Positions 1-6,130 of a stretch of DNA of 8,620 nucleotides are shown in pieces. The translations under genes and the position numbers were made by a program. Within the stretch, counting starts at the first letter, position 1. Each line of letters starts with the position of its first letter. The notes beneath the pieces are model-generated. The model made no database searches, had not been told where the DNA came from, and was given only the letters and a program-made list of their open reading frames with translations. Source of the stretch: an uncultured bacterium (GTDB lineage: Bacteria > Actinomycetota > Coriobacteriia > Coriobacteriales > Coriobacteriaceae); assembly GCA_905216175.1 (NCBI GenBank), contig CAJMSV010000076.1, positions 1-8,620 of the forward strand, read 5' to 3'.

Positions 1-126
1 CCTAGAACCCGCGGGTTATAACACCGTGCGCACCCCAGCGTTATAGAACCCTCACCAACGGAAACTTCCGCTGGCGCGGCACCCCTCGTATGGTGGATAC
101 GTCAAGTTGCGAGAAAGGAAGGCACC
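1..126. other. Upstream region of the reductase operon
   Basis: No gene is seen here. The stretch holds a perfect 12-bp palindrome (AACCCGCGGGTT, 6-17), a second short palindrome (CGGAA-AC-TTCCG, 59-70) and a TATAGA hexamer at 42-47 that could be a -10 element, but no convincing -35 hexamer lies at the right distance, so no promoter is called. The first palindrome could be the end of a hairpin belonging to a gene left of the window. The Shine-Dalgarno sequence AAGGAAGG of the next gene is at 115-122. Confidence 0.4.
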
Positions 127-978
127 ATGGACTACATCACCTTGAACAACGGCGTCAGGATGCCGCAGCTCGGCTTCGGCGTGTACCAGATCCCGGACGC
201 CGCGGAATGCCAGCGCGCCGTGGAGGACGCGCTCTCGGTCGGCTACCGGCTGCTCGACACGGCCGCGAGCTACGGCAACGAGGAGGCGGTCGGGGCCGCC
301 ATTCGCGCAAGCGGCCTGCCGCGCGACGAGGTGTTTGTGACGACCAAGCTGTGGATGTCGGATGCGAGCTACGAGGGGGCCAAGCGCGGCTTCGACGCGT
401 CGCTCAAGCGGCTGGGGCTCGACTACGTCGACCTCTACCTCATCCACCAGCCGTTCGGCGACGTCTTCGGCGCGTGGCGCGCCATGGAGGAGCTCTACGA
501 GCAGGGCGTTATCCGCGCCATAGGCACAGCTAACTTCTACCCCGATCATCTCGCAAACCTCATCTCGTTCAACCGCATCGCCCCCGCCGTGAACCAAGTC
601 GAGTGCAACGTGTTCTTCCAGCAGCGCGAGGCGCAGGGGTACATGGCCGGCAAGGAGGTAGCCATGGAGGGCTGGGCGCCCTTTGCGGAGGGCAGAAACA
701 ACCTCTTCCGCAACGAGGTCCTCGCTCGCATCGGCGAGGCGTACTGCAAGACGGTCGCACAGGTCGTGTTGCTCAGGCTGCTGCAGCGCGGTGTGGTCTG
801 TATCCCTAAGAGCACGCACCGCGATCGCATGGAGCAAAACTTCGACGTCTTCGACTTCGCGCTGGGCGACGACGAGCTGGTCGCCATCGCCGCGCACGAC
901 ACCGGGCGCAGCGCGTTCTTCGACCACCACGACCCCGCCTCCTTCGTATTGATGTACGGGCTCGTGCGCAACGTGTAG
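127..978 (+). CDS. Aldo/keto reductase (DkgA/AKR5-like)
   Basis: This 283-aa protein is an NADPH-dependent aldo/keto reductase, a cytosolic TIM-barrel enzyme that reduces aldehydes and ketones to alcohols. The start MDYITLNNGVRMPQLGFGVY is the usual family opening. The catalytic tetrad is complete: D44 and Y49 in LLDTAASYGNE, K74 in VTTKLW and H107 in LYLIHQP. The cofactor segment IPKST (226-230) with R234 and N238 is the usual NADPH 2'-phosphate site. Length is normal for the family (270-290 aa). The ATG start is supported by AAGGAAGG four bases upstream. The next gene begins 44 bp downstream on the same strand and encodes a YqhD-type alcohol dehydrogenase, the partner found with the reductase DkgA in E. 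coli, so a role in detoxifying or reducing small aldehydes or keto-sugars is inferred. The exact substrate cannot be read from sequence; 2,5-diketogluconate reductase activity is one option. Confidence 0.93.
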   Translation: MDYITLNNGVRMPQLGFGVYQIPDAAECQRAVEDALSVGYRLLDTAASYGNEEAVGAAIRASGLPRDEVFVTTKLWMSDASYEGAKRGFDASLKRLGLDYVDLYLIHQPFGDVFGAWRAMEELYEQGVIRAIGTANFYPDHLANLISFNRIAPAVNQVECNVFFQQREAQGYMAGKEVAMEGWAPFAEGRNNLFRNEVLARIGEAYCKTVAQVVLLRLLQRGVVCIPKSTHRDRMEQNFDVFDFALGDDELVAIAAHDTGRSAFFDHHDPASFVLMYGLVRNV

Positions 979-982
979 ACGA

Positions 983-995
983 GCGGTCAGACCGC
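983..995. repeat. Short palindrome between the two operon genes
   Basis: GCGGTC and GACCGC face each other with a single central A in the 44-bp gap between the reductase stop and the dehydrogenase. It has no following T-run, so it is not an intrinsic terminator. It may be a dimeric protein site or have no function. The dehydrogenase's strong Shine-Dalgarno AGGAGG follows at 1010-1015. Confidence 0.35.
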
Positions 996-1022
996 ACTGA
1001 TAACTTACTAGGAGGAATTGCC

Positions 1023-2186
1023 ATGAACTCATTCACGTACGACTACCCGGTCAGGAACTACTTCGGCGAGGGGGCCATGGACCAGGCACTCGACGCCGAG
1101 ATGGGTGCCATGGGCAAGACAGTGATGCTCGCCTACGGCGGAGGTTCGGTCAAGCGAACCGGCGTCTACGGCCACGTGGTCGATAAGCTCACGAGCGCGG
1201 GCAAGCGCGTGGTGGACTTCGGCGGCATCATGCCCAATCCGACCTACGAGAAGTGCCAGGAAGGCGCCGCGCTCGCACGCGAGGAGCAGGTCGACTTCAT
1301 TCTCTCCGTCGGCGGCGGGTCGGTCTTCGACTGCTGCAAGGTGGTCTCCGCGCAGGCGATGCTTGACGAGGACATCGAGACGTTCGAGCACGCCGACGGC
1401 AAGATGCCGAGTTCGTTCATCCCCATGGGCTGCATCGTTACGCTCTCCGGCACGGGTGCCGAGCAGAACAACGGCGCCGTCATCACCAACGAGGAGACAC
1501 ACGTGAAGGGCGCCTATCTGGGGGCGATGCCCATGTGGGCGGCGCTCGACCCGGCGCTCACGCTCACCGTACCGCACGCGCAGTTCATGAGCGGCGCGTT
1601 CGACACGCTCTCGCACTGCATGGAGAGCTATTTCGGAAGCCCGCGCGGACGCAACGCCACCGACGACATCAACCTCGCCATCCAGCGTAACGTCATCCGC
1701 AACATGCGGATCATCGCGGACGACGACCAGAACCTTGATGCCAGAAGCGAGCTCGTATACGACTCTGCCATGGCCGAGAACGGCGTGCTCAAGATCGGCA
1801 AGTCAACGGACTTCCAGGCGCACATGATCCAGCACCAGTACGGCGCGTACACCCACACCAACCACGGAATGGGCCTCGCCGTCATCCACCCTGCGCTCTA
1901 CCGCCACCTGGCCCCCGAGGCGCCCGCGCAGTTCGCCCGCTGGGCACGCGAGGTGTGGGACGTCGACGCCAAGGGCAAAGACGACCTTACGGTGGCGCTC
2001 AAAGGCATCGACCGCCTGCAGACGTTCATCGGCGAGATGGGGCTTCCCACGAGCTTCGCCGAGATGGGCTCCGACGCGTCCGACGAGACGCTGCACAAGG
2101 TTGCGGACACCTGCGTGCTCACCGGCGGCTGCGCCAAGAAACTGGAGCGCAGCGAGGTGTTCCAGATTCTGACCGAGTGCCTCTAG
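1023..2186 (+). CDS. yqhD: Iron/zinc alcohol dehydrogenase, YqhD/BDH type
   Basis: This 387-aa protein belongs to the group III metal-dependent alcohol dehydrogenases, in the NADPH-linked butanol dehydrogenase/YqhD subgroup that reduces many short aldehydes. It has the same length as E. coli YqhD, and its predicted metal ligands fall at the same positions: D194 and H198 in GAFDTLSHCME, H267 in FQAHMIQHQ and H281 in TNHGMG. Cofactor motifs are the N-terminal YGGGSVKRTGVYG (38-50), typical of NADPH binding in this subgroup, and GGGSVFDCCK (97-106). TLSGTGAEQN (140-149) is also typical. AGGAGG lies seven bases before the ATG. It is co-transcribed with the upstream aldo/keto reductase and followed by a terminator at 2227. 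Natural substrate is not determined by sequence; butanal, glyoxal/methylglyoxal-type and lipid-derived aldehydes are known YqhD substrates. Confidence 0.95.
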   Translation: MNSFTYDYPVRNYFGEGAMDQALDAEMGAMGKTVMLAYGGGSVKRTGVYGHVVDKLTSAGKRVVDFGGIMPNPTYEKCQEGAALAREEQVDFILSVGGGSVFDCCKVVSAQAMLDEDIETFEHADGKMPSSFIPMGCIVTLSGTGAEQNNGAVITNEETHVKGAYLGAMPMWAALDPALTLTVPHAQFMSGAFDTLSHCMESYFGSPRGRNATDDINLAIQRNVIRNMRIIADDDQNLDARSELVYDSAMAENGVLKIGKSTDFQAHMIQHQYGAYTHTNHGMGLAVIHPALYRHLAPEAPAQFARWAREVWDVDAKGKDDLTVALKGIDRLQTFIGEMGLPTSFAEMGSDASDETLHKVADTCVLTGGCAKKLERSEVFQILTECL

Positions 2187-2226
2187 ATCGGCGGGGGTCC
2201 CGATCCGTCCGCGCCGAAGGAAACCG

Positions 2227-2266
2227 GAAGGCCCCTCGTTTTTCACGAGGAGCCTTCTGAGTTTTT
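2227..2266 (+). terminator. Intrinsic terminator of the reductase-dehydrogenase operon
   Basis: A 12-bp stem with one internal C/A mismatch (arms 2227-2238 and 2246-2257, loop TTTTTCA) is followed by GTTTTT at 2261-2266. It lies 41 bp after the dehydrogenase stop codon and closes the plus-strand operon. Confidence 0.88.
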
Positions 2267-2378
2267 GCCCGATTGTGAAACCATGTGGCTTGCAGGTGCG
2301 GCGGTTGCGAAACGCCCCCATCGGTCGCCATCGGAACCGTACGAAACCGTATGAAAAAACAGAGCAAATGTTCTATTA
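2267..2378. other. Gene-free stretch with short near-tandem repeats
   Basis: No gene is recognised. There are short local duplications: CATCGG twice around 2320-2335, and ACCGTACGAAA followed at once by ACCGTATGAAA around 2336-2356. A T-run read on the minus strand (2355-2360) is not preceded by a convincing hairpin. This is the start of the transition from the core-like operon to accessory DNA. Confidence 0.35.
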
Positions 2379-2441
2379 CTACTCCCACTCGATAACTAAT
2401 CCAGTCCGAGTGTTGTCGATGCGTGTCGCGTCGTACCGCCC
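2379..2441 (-). pseudogene. Relic A of an unidentified protein tail (ends LVIEWE)
   Basis: Read on the minus strand this gives GRYDATRIDNTRTGLVIEWE followed by two stop codons. A second relic at 6280-6403 on the same strand ends TRALVIEWE* and also carries GRY about the same distance upstream, so both appear to descend from one protein family (pattern GRY...R...TR.LVIEWE). The 12 bases CTACTCCCACTC at 2379-2390 recur exactly at 6280-6291. The reading frame upstream of GRY is not convincing and meets a stop codon, so only a tail remains. I do not recognise the family. The IEWE ending recalls GuaA, a common integration target, but the residues before it do not fit GuaA. Confidence 0.4.
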
Positions 2442-2480
2442 GAGGACTGATTCGTGCGCAATTTGGGCGAATCAGTCCTC
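2442..2480. repeat. Perfect 13-bp inverted repeat
   Basis: GAGGACTGATTCG (2442-2454) and CGAATCAGTCCTC (2468-2480) are exact reverse complements around a 13-base loop. There is no T-run, so this is not an intrinsic terminator. The motif TGATTCG/CGAATCA occurs again at 2481-2487 and 2509-2515 and in the second large repeat near 3630-3678. The hairpin could be part of a recombination or protein-binding site, or a REP-like element. Confidence 0.75.
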
Positions 2481-2531
2481 TGATTCGCGATTTCGGGAAT
2501 GACTAAATTGATTCGCGAAACCGCAGGTCGC
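2467..2531. repeat. Direct repeat copy A flanking the DUF3800 unit
   Basis: This 65-bp segment aligns over its whole length with 3630-3693 in the same orientation, with one gap and scattered differences. The last 25 bases (2507-2531 and 3669-3693) are identical. Each copy also carries an inverted repeat, here GCGAATCA (2467-2474) with TGATTCGC (2509-2516). In this copy the end can fold as a small hairpin followed by CTTTTT, which may act as a weak plus-strand terminator. The two copies bracket the predicted RNA and the DUF3800 gene with little else between them. Confidence 0.75.
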
Positions 2532-2641
2532 CTTTTTAATCACTCCCGGGTTTCCGTAGGGATTCGTAGCGAGTGGCTTGGAAAAGGGTGATTCGGAAGA
2601 TCAGAGGACAGGGGCGGGAAAGCCCCCTTGGCAGCATCCCG

Positions 2642-3319
2642 CTACTTGATCATCTTGCGGCGCGCTTGCTTGAGCCAGTTCTTCTTGAACGTGCCTATGC
2701 CGCCGAAGAACTTGTTGTAAGTCTCGCCGTCTTCCTTCGCCGCGTACTTGACCGCCGCAAGCTCGATGGTGCAGAGATAGTCCGCTGCTTGCTCGAGACG
2801 GTAGTCGGTCATCGAAGTCTTGCGCCGCTCGACGACCCCTTTGGAAAGCACGAAGCCGATCGACTGGTCGAGCGCCTGCTTCACGATGTCCTGGCCGTTG
2901 TCGTAATAGACCTTCACCTCGTCGAAGCTTTGAAAGAATTCACAGCCCTCAAACCATAGCCCCGCATTATCGCGCTTCCTGCGCGAGTGCACCTCCGCCA
3001 GAACCTCGATCTCGCTTCTGCGGTAGACGAACGTTCTATAGGAGACGGGAAGGCGCTGAACCAGAACGTTGAACGAGTGCAGCATCTTCTTGCGCGCCCG
3101 CAGGTCGATCCCCTCGTACGGCCCGTGGCCGTTCAGCAGCGGCTCAGAATGGAACGGTATGTTCGGGAGGTCGGAGCTGGCGAGGGACTGCTCGTATCGG
3201 GAGACCTTGTCGGCAATGCCCTCCGACTGGTCGTGGACCACGAGGGTCAAAAGGTAGTACCGGGCCTTTCCGCCCCGATCGCCGCTCTCGTCGACGAATA
3301 TGCTCAGGTCTCGCGCCAA
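2642..3319 (-). CDS. DUF3800 family protein
   Basis: This 225-aa protein matches the DUF3800 family (PF12686), a family of mostly unknown function with an RNase H-like fold and conserved acidic residues. The hallmark FVDESGD is at 8-14. H57 lies in the usual FHSEP-type motif, D140 in KVYYDNG, and the C-terminal family motif appears as LEQAADYL (175-182, D180). D10, D140 and D180 are candidate metal ligands. The start is a TTG at 3319; AGGGG (3326-3330) sits six bases upstream and no ATG fits. A predicted terminator hairpin lies 25 bases before the start, ending a likely structured RNA. Conserved non-coding RNA motifs are known to occur next to DUF3800 genes, which suggests a linked RNA. The gene and RNA lie between direct repeats. 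Function is unproven; a nuclease acting on RNA or DNA in a toxin or defence setting is inference. Confidence 0.85.
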   Translation of the reverse strand: MARDLSIFVDESGDRGGKARYYLLTLVVHDQSEGIADKVSRYEQSLASSDLPNIPFHSEPLLNGHGPYEGIDLRARKKMLHSFNVLVQRLPVSYRTFVYRRSEIEVLAEVHSRRKRDNAGLWFEGCEFFQSFDEVKVYYDNGQDIVKQALDQSIGFVLSKGVVERRKTSMTDYRLEQAADYLCTIELAAVKYAAKEDGETYNKFFGGIGTFKKNWLKQARRKMIK

Positions 3320-3335
3320 TATATGCCCCTGGATA

Positions 3336-3364
3336 GAATAAAAGCCGGGGGATAAGCCCCCGGC
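3336..3364 (-). terminator. Intrinsic terminator before DUF3800
   Basis: On the minus strand GCCGGGGG-CTTAT-CCCCCGGC (3364-3344), a perfect 8-bp GC stem, is followed directly by TTTTATTC (3343-3336). No T-run follows it on the plus strand, so it acts on minus-strand transcripts. It ends 16 bases before the DUF3800 start codon, a position expected if a separate RNA is made upstream and some transcripts read through into DUF3800. Confidence 0.85.
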
Positions 3365-3577
3365 ACTTGGAGGTAGCTGAAACAGCCACCAAAATTCTTA
3401 TACCAGATCTAAGCCGGCTATGCAAGGATTCCCGCAACGCGAGTGGGTTTCTGGCACTGGAGATTCCGAGGTGCAGCATGCCCCCGCCGATTGTCGGCGT
3501 GTTCCGTACGGGCAACTTGCCTGCTGAGGCAAGTGAGCCCCGGCGACTTGCATCAGCGGTCGTACCGAGGCTAACTG
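3344..3577 (-). ncRNA. Predicted structured RNA upstream of DUF3800
   Basis: This gap of about 400 bp has no convincing gene but is rich in hairpins when read on the minus strand. In order: CTTGCCT-cagc-AGGCAAG (3533-3516), CGCCGA-caa-TCGGCG (3499-3485), CTCGC-gtt-GCGGG (near 3440) and an 8-bp stem GGTGGCTG-TTT-CAGCTACC (about 3390-3371), then the terminator at 3364. The 8-bp stem contains a G-U pair that would be an A/C mismatch on the plus strand, which favours a minus-strand RNA. GTACG near 3566 and CGTAC near 3506 could pair around the first hairpin. A -10-like TACAAT lies at 3589-3584, giving a likely 5' end near 3577, but no clear -35 is seen. Several conserved RNA classes named DUF3800-I and onward are known beside such genes; whether this belongs to one cannot be told here. 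Confidence 0.5.
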
Positions 3578-3583
3578 GTTTGC

Positions 3584-3589
3584 ATTGTA
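3584..3589 (-). promoter_or_regulatory. Candidate -10 element of the structured RNA
   Basis: TACAAT on the minus strand matches the -10 consensus at five of six positions and sits just before the hairpin-rich segment. The -35 position holds no recognisable hexamer, so the call is weak. Confidence 0.3.
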
Positions 3590-3629
3590 GCGCATGCATT
3601 CTGTTCGCGAGGTCTTAAGTGTCCGATGT

Positions 3630-3693
3630 GCGAATCAACCCCTTATTCGCGGGTTCAGGAATGGCTCGATTGATTCGCGAAACCGCAGGTCGC
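3630..3693. repeat. Direct repeat copy B flanking the RNA-DUF3800 unit
   Basis: This 64-bp segment is the partner of 2467-2531, identical over its last 25 bases. It contains a perfect 9-bp inverted repeat, GCGAATCAA (3630-3638) with TTGATTCGC (3670-3678). It lies 21 bp past the stop codon of the 510-aa gene and about 40 bp before the candidate promoter of the structured RNA, so it marks the boundary between the two minus-strand units. Confidence 0.75.
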
Positions 3694-3714
3694 TTCATGC
3701 GCACCGGCATCGCC

Positions 3715-5247
3715 CTACGAATATGCAACCTTGTTGACGCCGACGAGCCCTCGCTCAAAGAAGACGACGTCTGCGGTGTGCAGGCACGCCGTTTTCACGG
3801 ATGGCGCAGAGAGTCGGGGCGCCGTCGAAACGGCGGCTGTCTTTACCCTTGCCGTTTTAATGCTCGCCCCTTTGATGCCGAGCATCGAAAGCAGGTGCTT
3901 GGGAACCTCGTAGTCTTGCTCGATGAGGCCAAAGAATGTGACGCCGGAATCGACGCACACCTTCATGACGCAAGACGAGACGGGCTTGAACGCCATGCTT
4001 CCCGCCGCTCCGCCGACGAAGGATCCAATGAGCACAGGGAGGGTCGCCCCGCCTGTCAGGGCGGTCGCGACAGCGGCTCCGCCGAGCATCATGACGGTTG
4101 AGAACACGGATTGGCCCATGTTGCTCGCCATCTCGACGGGCTCGATCCTCCCCGACGCCACGAGATAGGAGTTTCGGCACGTCTCCATGGTTAGCACGAC
4201 GAGTGATGCGATGACGTTCGCGCCCCTCGATCCCATTGCGGCGGCCTTTACCGTCTCGCCGAAGGCGCCCTTTGCTGCTGCGGCAGTGATTGCCGCGGTC
4301 GCCGATCCGGACACGAACCCGTTGGTGGCGCCGGCGCATGCCGCCGTCCCGATGGACTTCAAGTGCTCGTCGTCGATTTCTCCTTCCGCGATCAGGTAAT
4401 CGATGGCGCGGTAGATCTCGGGGGCAACGCTCAGGGCGGCGCTCAGGGCGGCGGCTGTGCCGCCGGCCTTGAGCGATTGCTTCACTATGTCGCTCGCAGC
4501 GATTAGTTGGGACGTGGTCATGCCGTCGTCCGCAGGGTCGAGCTTCTTCTTGTTCGAGACGTCGATCGCCTTTCGGCGCATCTCCTCGTTCGTGGCGGGC
4601 CTGCCCTCGACGCCCTCAGGTGTCTCGATTCGGTCCGTCAGGTTGTCGCGCACCTTCGTCCAGTGCTGCACCTCTTCGTCCAAGCCGCGGCCTTTCGCAC
4701 GCGCGATGCGTATCAGCGTGTACTGCTTGGCTGCTTCAAGCTTGTCCGTCGGGACCAGGCCGCCCATGTCGCCGTAGAGCAAGTCGGCTGGGGTTTTGCC
4801 CGCGAAGCCCCTCTCGACGGCCCACTCGTCAAAAGAGAGATCCGCATATCTTTTCGGCCTGCCGTTGTACGAATCGCGAAGCGTCGTCGCGAGCTTGCGC
4901 GCGATGTTCTTCGGGTCGGTCAGGAACTTGAGCTGGTACTGATCGGCGCCCCAGGCCACATCCGCAGACCCGAGGTCGTGCGAGTCGAGCCTGATGCCCT
5001 TGGCGTCGACCCTCTTAACGGCAGCGTCGACGTTCGCCGTCCCAAAGGCCCATTCCTCCGCCAGGAATCCCTTGAGGGAGTCCTGCGCCGCCTTGCTGTT
5101 TTTGTAGTGGTCGTAGGAGTTCATCGCGGAGTACAGCTCCTCGATGGCGGCCTCCACGCTGTTCACCCAGCTCGCAGCATCCATCCCGGCGGGCACGGCG
5201 GCGGCATGGCGCGCGGAGAACTCGAACCCCTTGTCGAAATCGTTCAT
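3715..5247 (-). CDS. 510-aa protein: nuclease-like N-terminus plus hydrophobic C-terminal half
   Basis: I do not recognise a named family. Residues 50-110 carry a pattern like a PD-(D/E)xK nuclease core: E64/E65 in KGFLAEEWAFGT, then GSADV (93-97, D96), then YQLKF (104-108) with Q105 and K107, so E...D-x8-QxK. Similar FLAEEW...SxDV...YQLK blocks occur in other uncharacterised gut-bacterial proteins, to my recollection. Residues 110-245 are charged and soluble, with helical character. Residues 260-440 are rich in Gly/Ala and hydrophobic residues in several runs (300-328, 341-354, 381-420), fitting membrane insertion or a glycine-zipper fold. The tail (459-492) has repeated K/S-T-A units. No signal peptide is seen. 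It starts two bases after the stop of the 216-aa gene, with GAGG inside that gene's end as ribosome site, so the two are translationally coupled. A nuclease/membrane effector role is inference. Confidence 0.85.
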   Translation of the reverse strand: MNDFDKGFEFSARHAAAVPAGMDAASWVNSVEAAIEELYSAMNSYDHYKNSKAAQDSLKGFLAEEWAFGTANVDAAVKRVDAKGIRLDSHDLGSADVAWGADQYQLKFLTDPKNIARKLATTLRDSYNGRPKRYADLSFDEWAVERGFAGKTPADLLYGDMGGLVPTDKLEAAKQYTLIRIARAKGRGLDEEVQHWTKVRDNLTDRIETPEGVEGRPATNEEMRRKAIDVSNKKKLDPADDGMTTSQLIAASDIVKQSLKAGGTAAALSAALSVAPEIYRAIDYLIAEGEIDDEHLKSIGTAACAGATNGFVSGSATAAITAAAAKGAFGETVKAAAMGSRGANVIASLVVLTMETCRNSYLVASGRIEPVEMASNMGQSVFSTVMMLGGAAVATALTGGATLPVLIGSFVGGAAGSMAFKPVSSCVMKVCVDSGVTFFGLIEQDYEVPKHLLSMLGIKGASIKTARVKTAAVSTAPRLSAPSVKTACLHTADVVFFERGLVGVNKVAYS

Positions 5248-5249
5248 CC

Positions 5250-5900
5250 CTACGCCTCGACGAAGCTCCTGAGCTTCTCGTGATAGAAGCGTTTCACAGC
5301 GTACTGGTAGCGTTGGTCGCGGATCTCGCCCGCCTTCTGATGGAGGACGACGGCCTGGTTGATGCCGTTCGCGCCATCGGCGGCAGCCCTCCCGATGGTC
5401 TTGCCTACCATTTTGGCAAAACCAAGCACGGGATTGGAATCATTGCTTTCTTCGGGTTCCGCCGCCTTCTCTCCGGGGCGCAGGGCCGCGAGAAGGTCAT
5501 CGAACTCCATGCCATGCTCCCTTGCCCTTTCGAGGAACTTCCAGTAGTCCTCCTTGGAAGGCGGCTCGGTATTCACCGTGATGCAGGCGTGGTTCCCGCT
5601 CACGCCGATGTAGACGCCTTCCTCGTCGATGGCTTCGGGGTTGTCGAGCCGAATCGCGTCGATGTAGTCTCCGGTGCCTTCCGGCCAGCCGATGAAGACG
5701 ACCTTCTGACTCGACGAGATGGCGGTCTGAGCGAACTGGTCCTCGTTGAAGATGGAGGCATCGACGCTGCCGTCGACGGGGCCGGTCGGACCAGCCTCTG
5801 TGTCATCGTTCTTTCCAATCATGTTGTAGAGAAGCTTGGAGAACTTGCCGGTGTTTCCGGCCTCGACAATAAGAAGCGATTCGGCGGTGTTGAACATCAT
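5250..5900 (-). CDS. Unrecognised 216-aa protein, partner of the 510-aa protein
   Basis: No family is recognised. The N-terminal part (about 1-130) looks like a compact alpha/beta domain: a strand MFNTAESLLIVEAG, a basic helix KFSKLLYNMIGK, an acidic loop, GSVDASIF, then a strand-turn SSQKVVFIGWPEGTGDY, and strands GVYIGVSGNHACITVN. A helical section follows with a charged Pro/Glu linker (GEKAAEPEESND, near 140-152), and the C-terminus is a basic helix rich in R, Y and K. No signal peptide or membrane segment is seen. The frame is open back to 5975, but the ATG at 5900 is preferred: AGG (5909-5907) lies six bases upstream and a TATAAT promoter element at 5942-5937 falls inside the longer version. 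A second ATG follows at once at 5897. Coupling to the next gene suggests a sensor, regulator or immunity partner; this is inference. Confidence 0.85.
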   Translation of the reverse strand: MMFNTAESLLIVEAGNTGKFSKLLYNMIGKNDDTEAGPTGPVDGSVDASIFNEDQFAQTAISSSQKVVFIGWPEGTGDYIDAIRLDNPEAIDEEGVYIGVSGNHACITVNTEPPSKEDYWKFLERAREHGMEFDDLLAALRPGEKAAEPEESNDSNPVLGFAKMVGKTIGRAAADGANGINQAVVLHQKAGEIRDQRYQYAVKRFYHEKLRSFVEA

Positions 5901-5936
5901 GGGCAACCTATCTAGAGGAAATATATGGTTGAGACG

Positions 5937-5975
5937 ATTATAACCCCGAGGTAAACAGCTATATTCAGCTGTCAA
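5937..5975 (-). promoter_or_regulatory. Promoter region of the two-gene unit, with palindrome
   Basis: A perfect -10 hexamer TATAAT (5942-5937, minus strand) would start transcription near 5930, about 30 bases before the 216-aa gene. A perfect TTGACA is at 5975-5970 but is 27 bases from the -10, too far for a normal -35; the hexamer at the right spacing is poor. Between them lies the palindrome ACAGCT-ATATTC-AGCTGT (5955-5972). A repressor or activator site there, remodelling a badly spaced promoter, is possible. Confidence 0.55.
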
Positions 5976-6130
5976 CTTAATATCGAGAGGGTTTGCAAAG
6001 GCTACTCTCGCCCTACGCTGGGGGGCGTGGAGCTTTCAATATCAGACCACTGTCGGGTCTTTTCACTCCTGAATAGCACGCAAGCTCCTAAATGAAAATA
6101 ATCGCAGGTAAAAGTGAGTGAAACGACAAA
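5976..6130. other. Gene-free stretch upstream of the two-gene unit
   Basis: No gene, RNA or repeat is supported. A 5-bp stem AGACC/GGTCT followed by TTTT (6044-6063, plus strand) is too weak to call as a terminator. Confidence 0.3.

Noticed and set aside
52..1032. Long minus-strand frame opposite the aldo/keto reductase
   Set aside because: A high-GC antisense shadow; the plus strand encodes a complete reductase with all catalytic residues.
2379..2390. guaA 3' end as an integration site
   Set aside because: The IEWE* ending fits GuaA, but the preceding residues (TRTGLV) do not match the usual KPPxT, and no integrase is present; recorded only as an unidentified tail.
3344..3600. Right end and guide RNA of an IS200/IS605-type element
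   Set aside because: GC-rich hairpins are suggestive, but no TnpA or TnpB coding relic can be recognised, and the terminator and DUF3800 context fit a linked RNA better.
3144..3618. Open frames on both strands across the gap upstream of DUF3800
   Set aside because: Neither product resembles a protein family; the stretch is better explained by RNA hairpins and a terminator.
2467..3693. Integron attC sites flanking DUF3800
   Set aside because: The repeats are about the right size and partly palindromic, but lack the paired RYYYAAC/GTTRRRY core sites.
2467..3693. CRISPR array
   Set aside because: Only two repeat copies 1.1 kb apart with a gene between them, and no spacers.
4507..5283. 258-codon plus-strand frame opposite the 510-aa gene
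   Set aside because: Low-complexity antisense product; the minus-strand frame is longer, coupled to its upstream gene and has coherent domains.
6044..6063. Possible plus-strand terminator
   Set aside because: The stem is only five base pairs, and no gene ends upstream on that strand.
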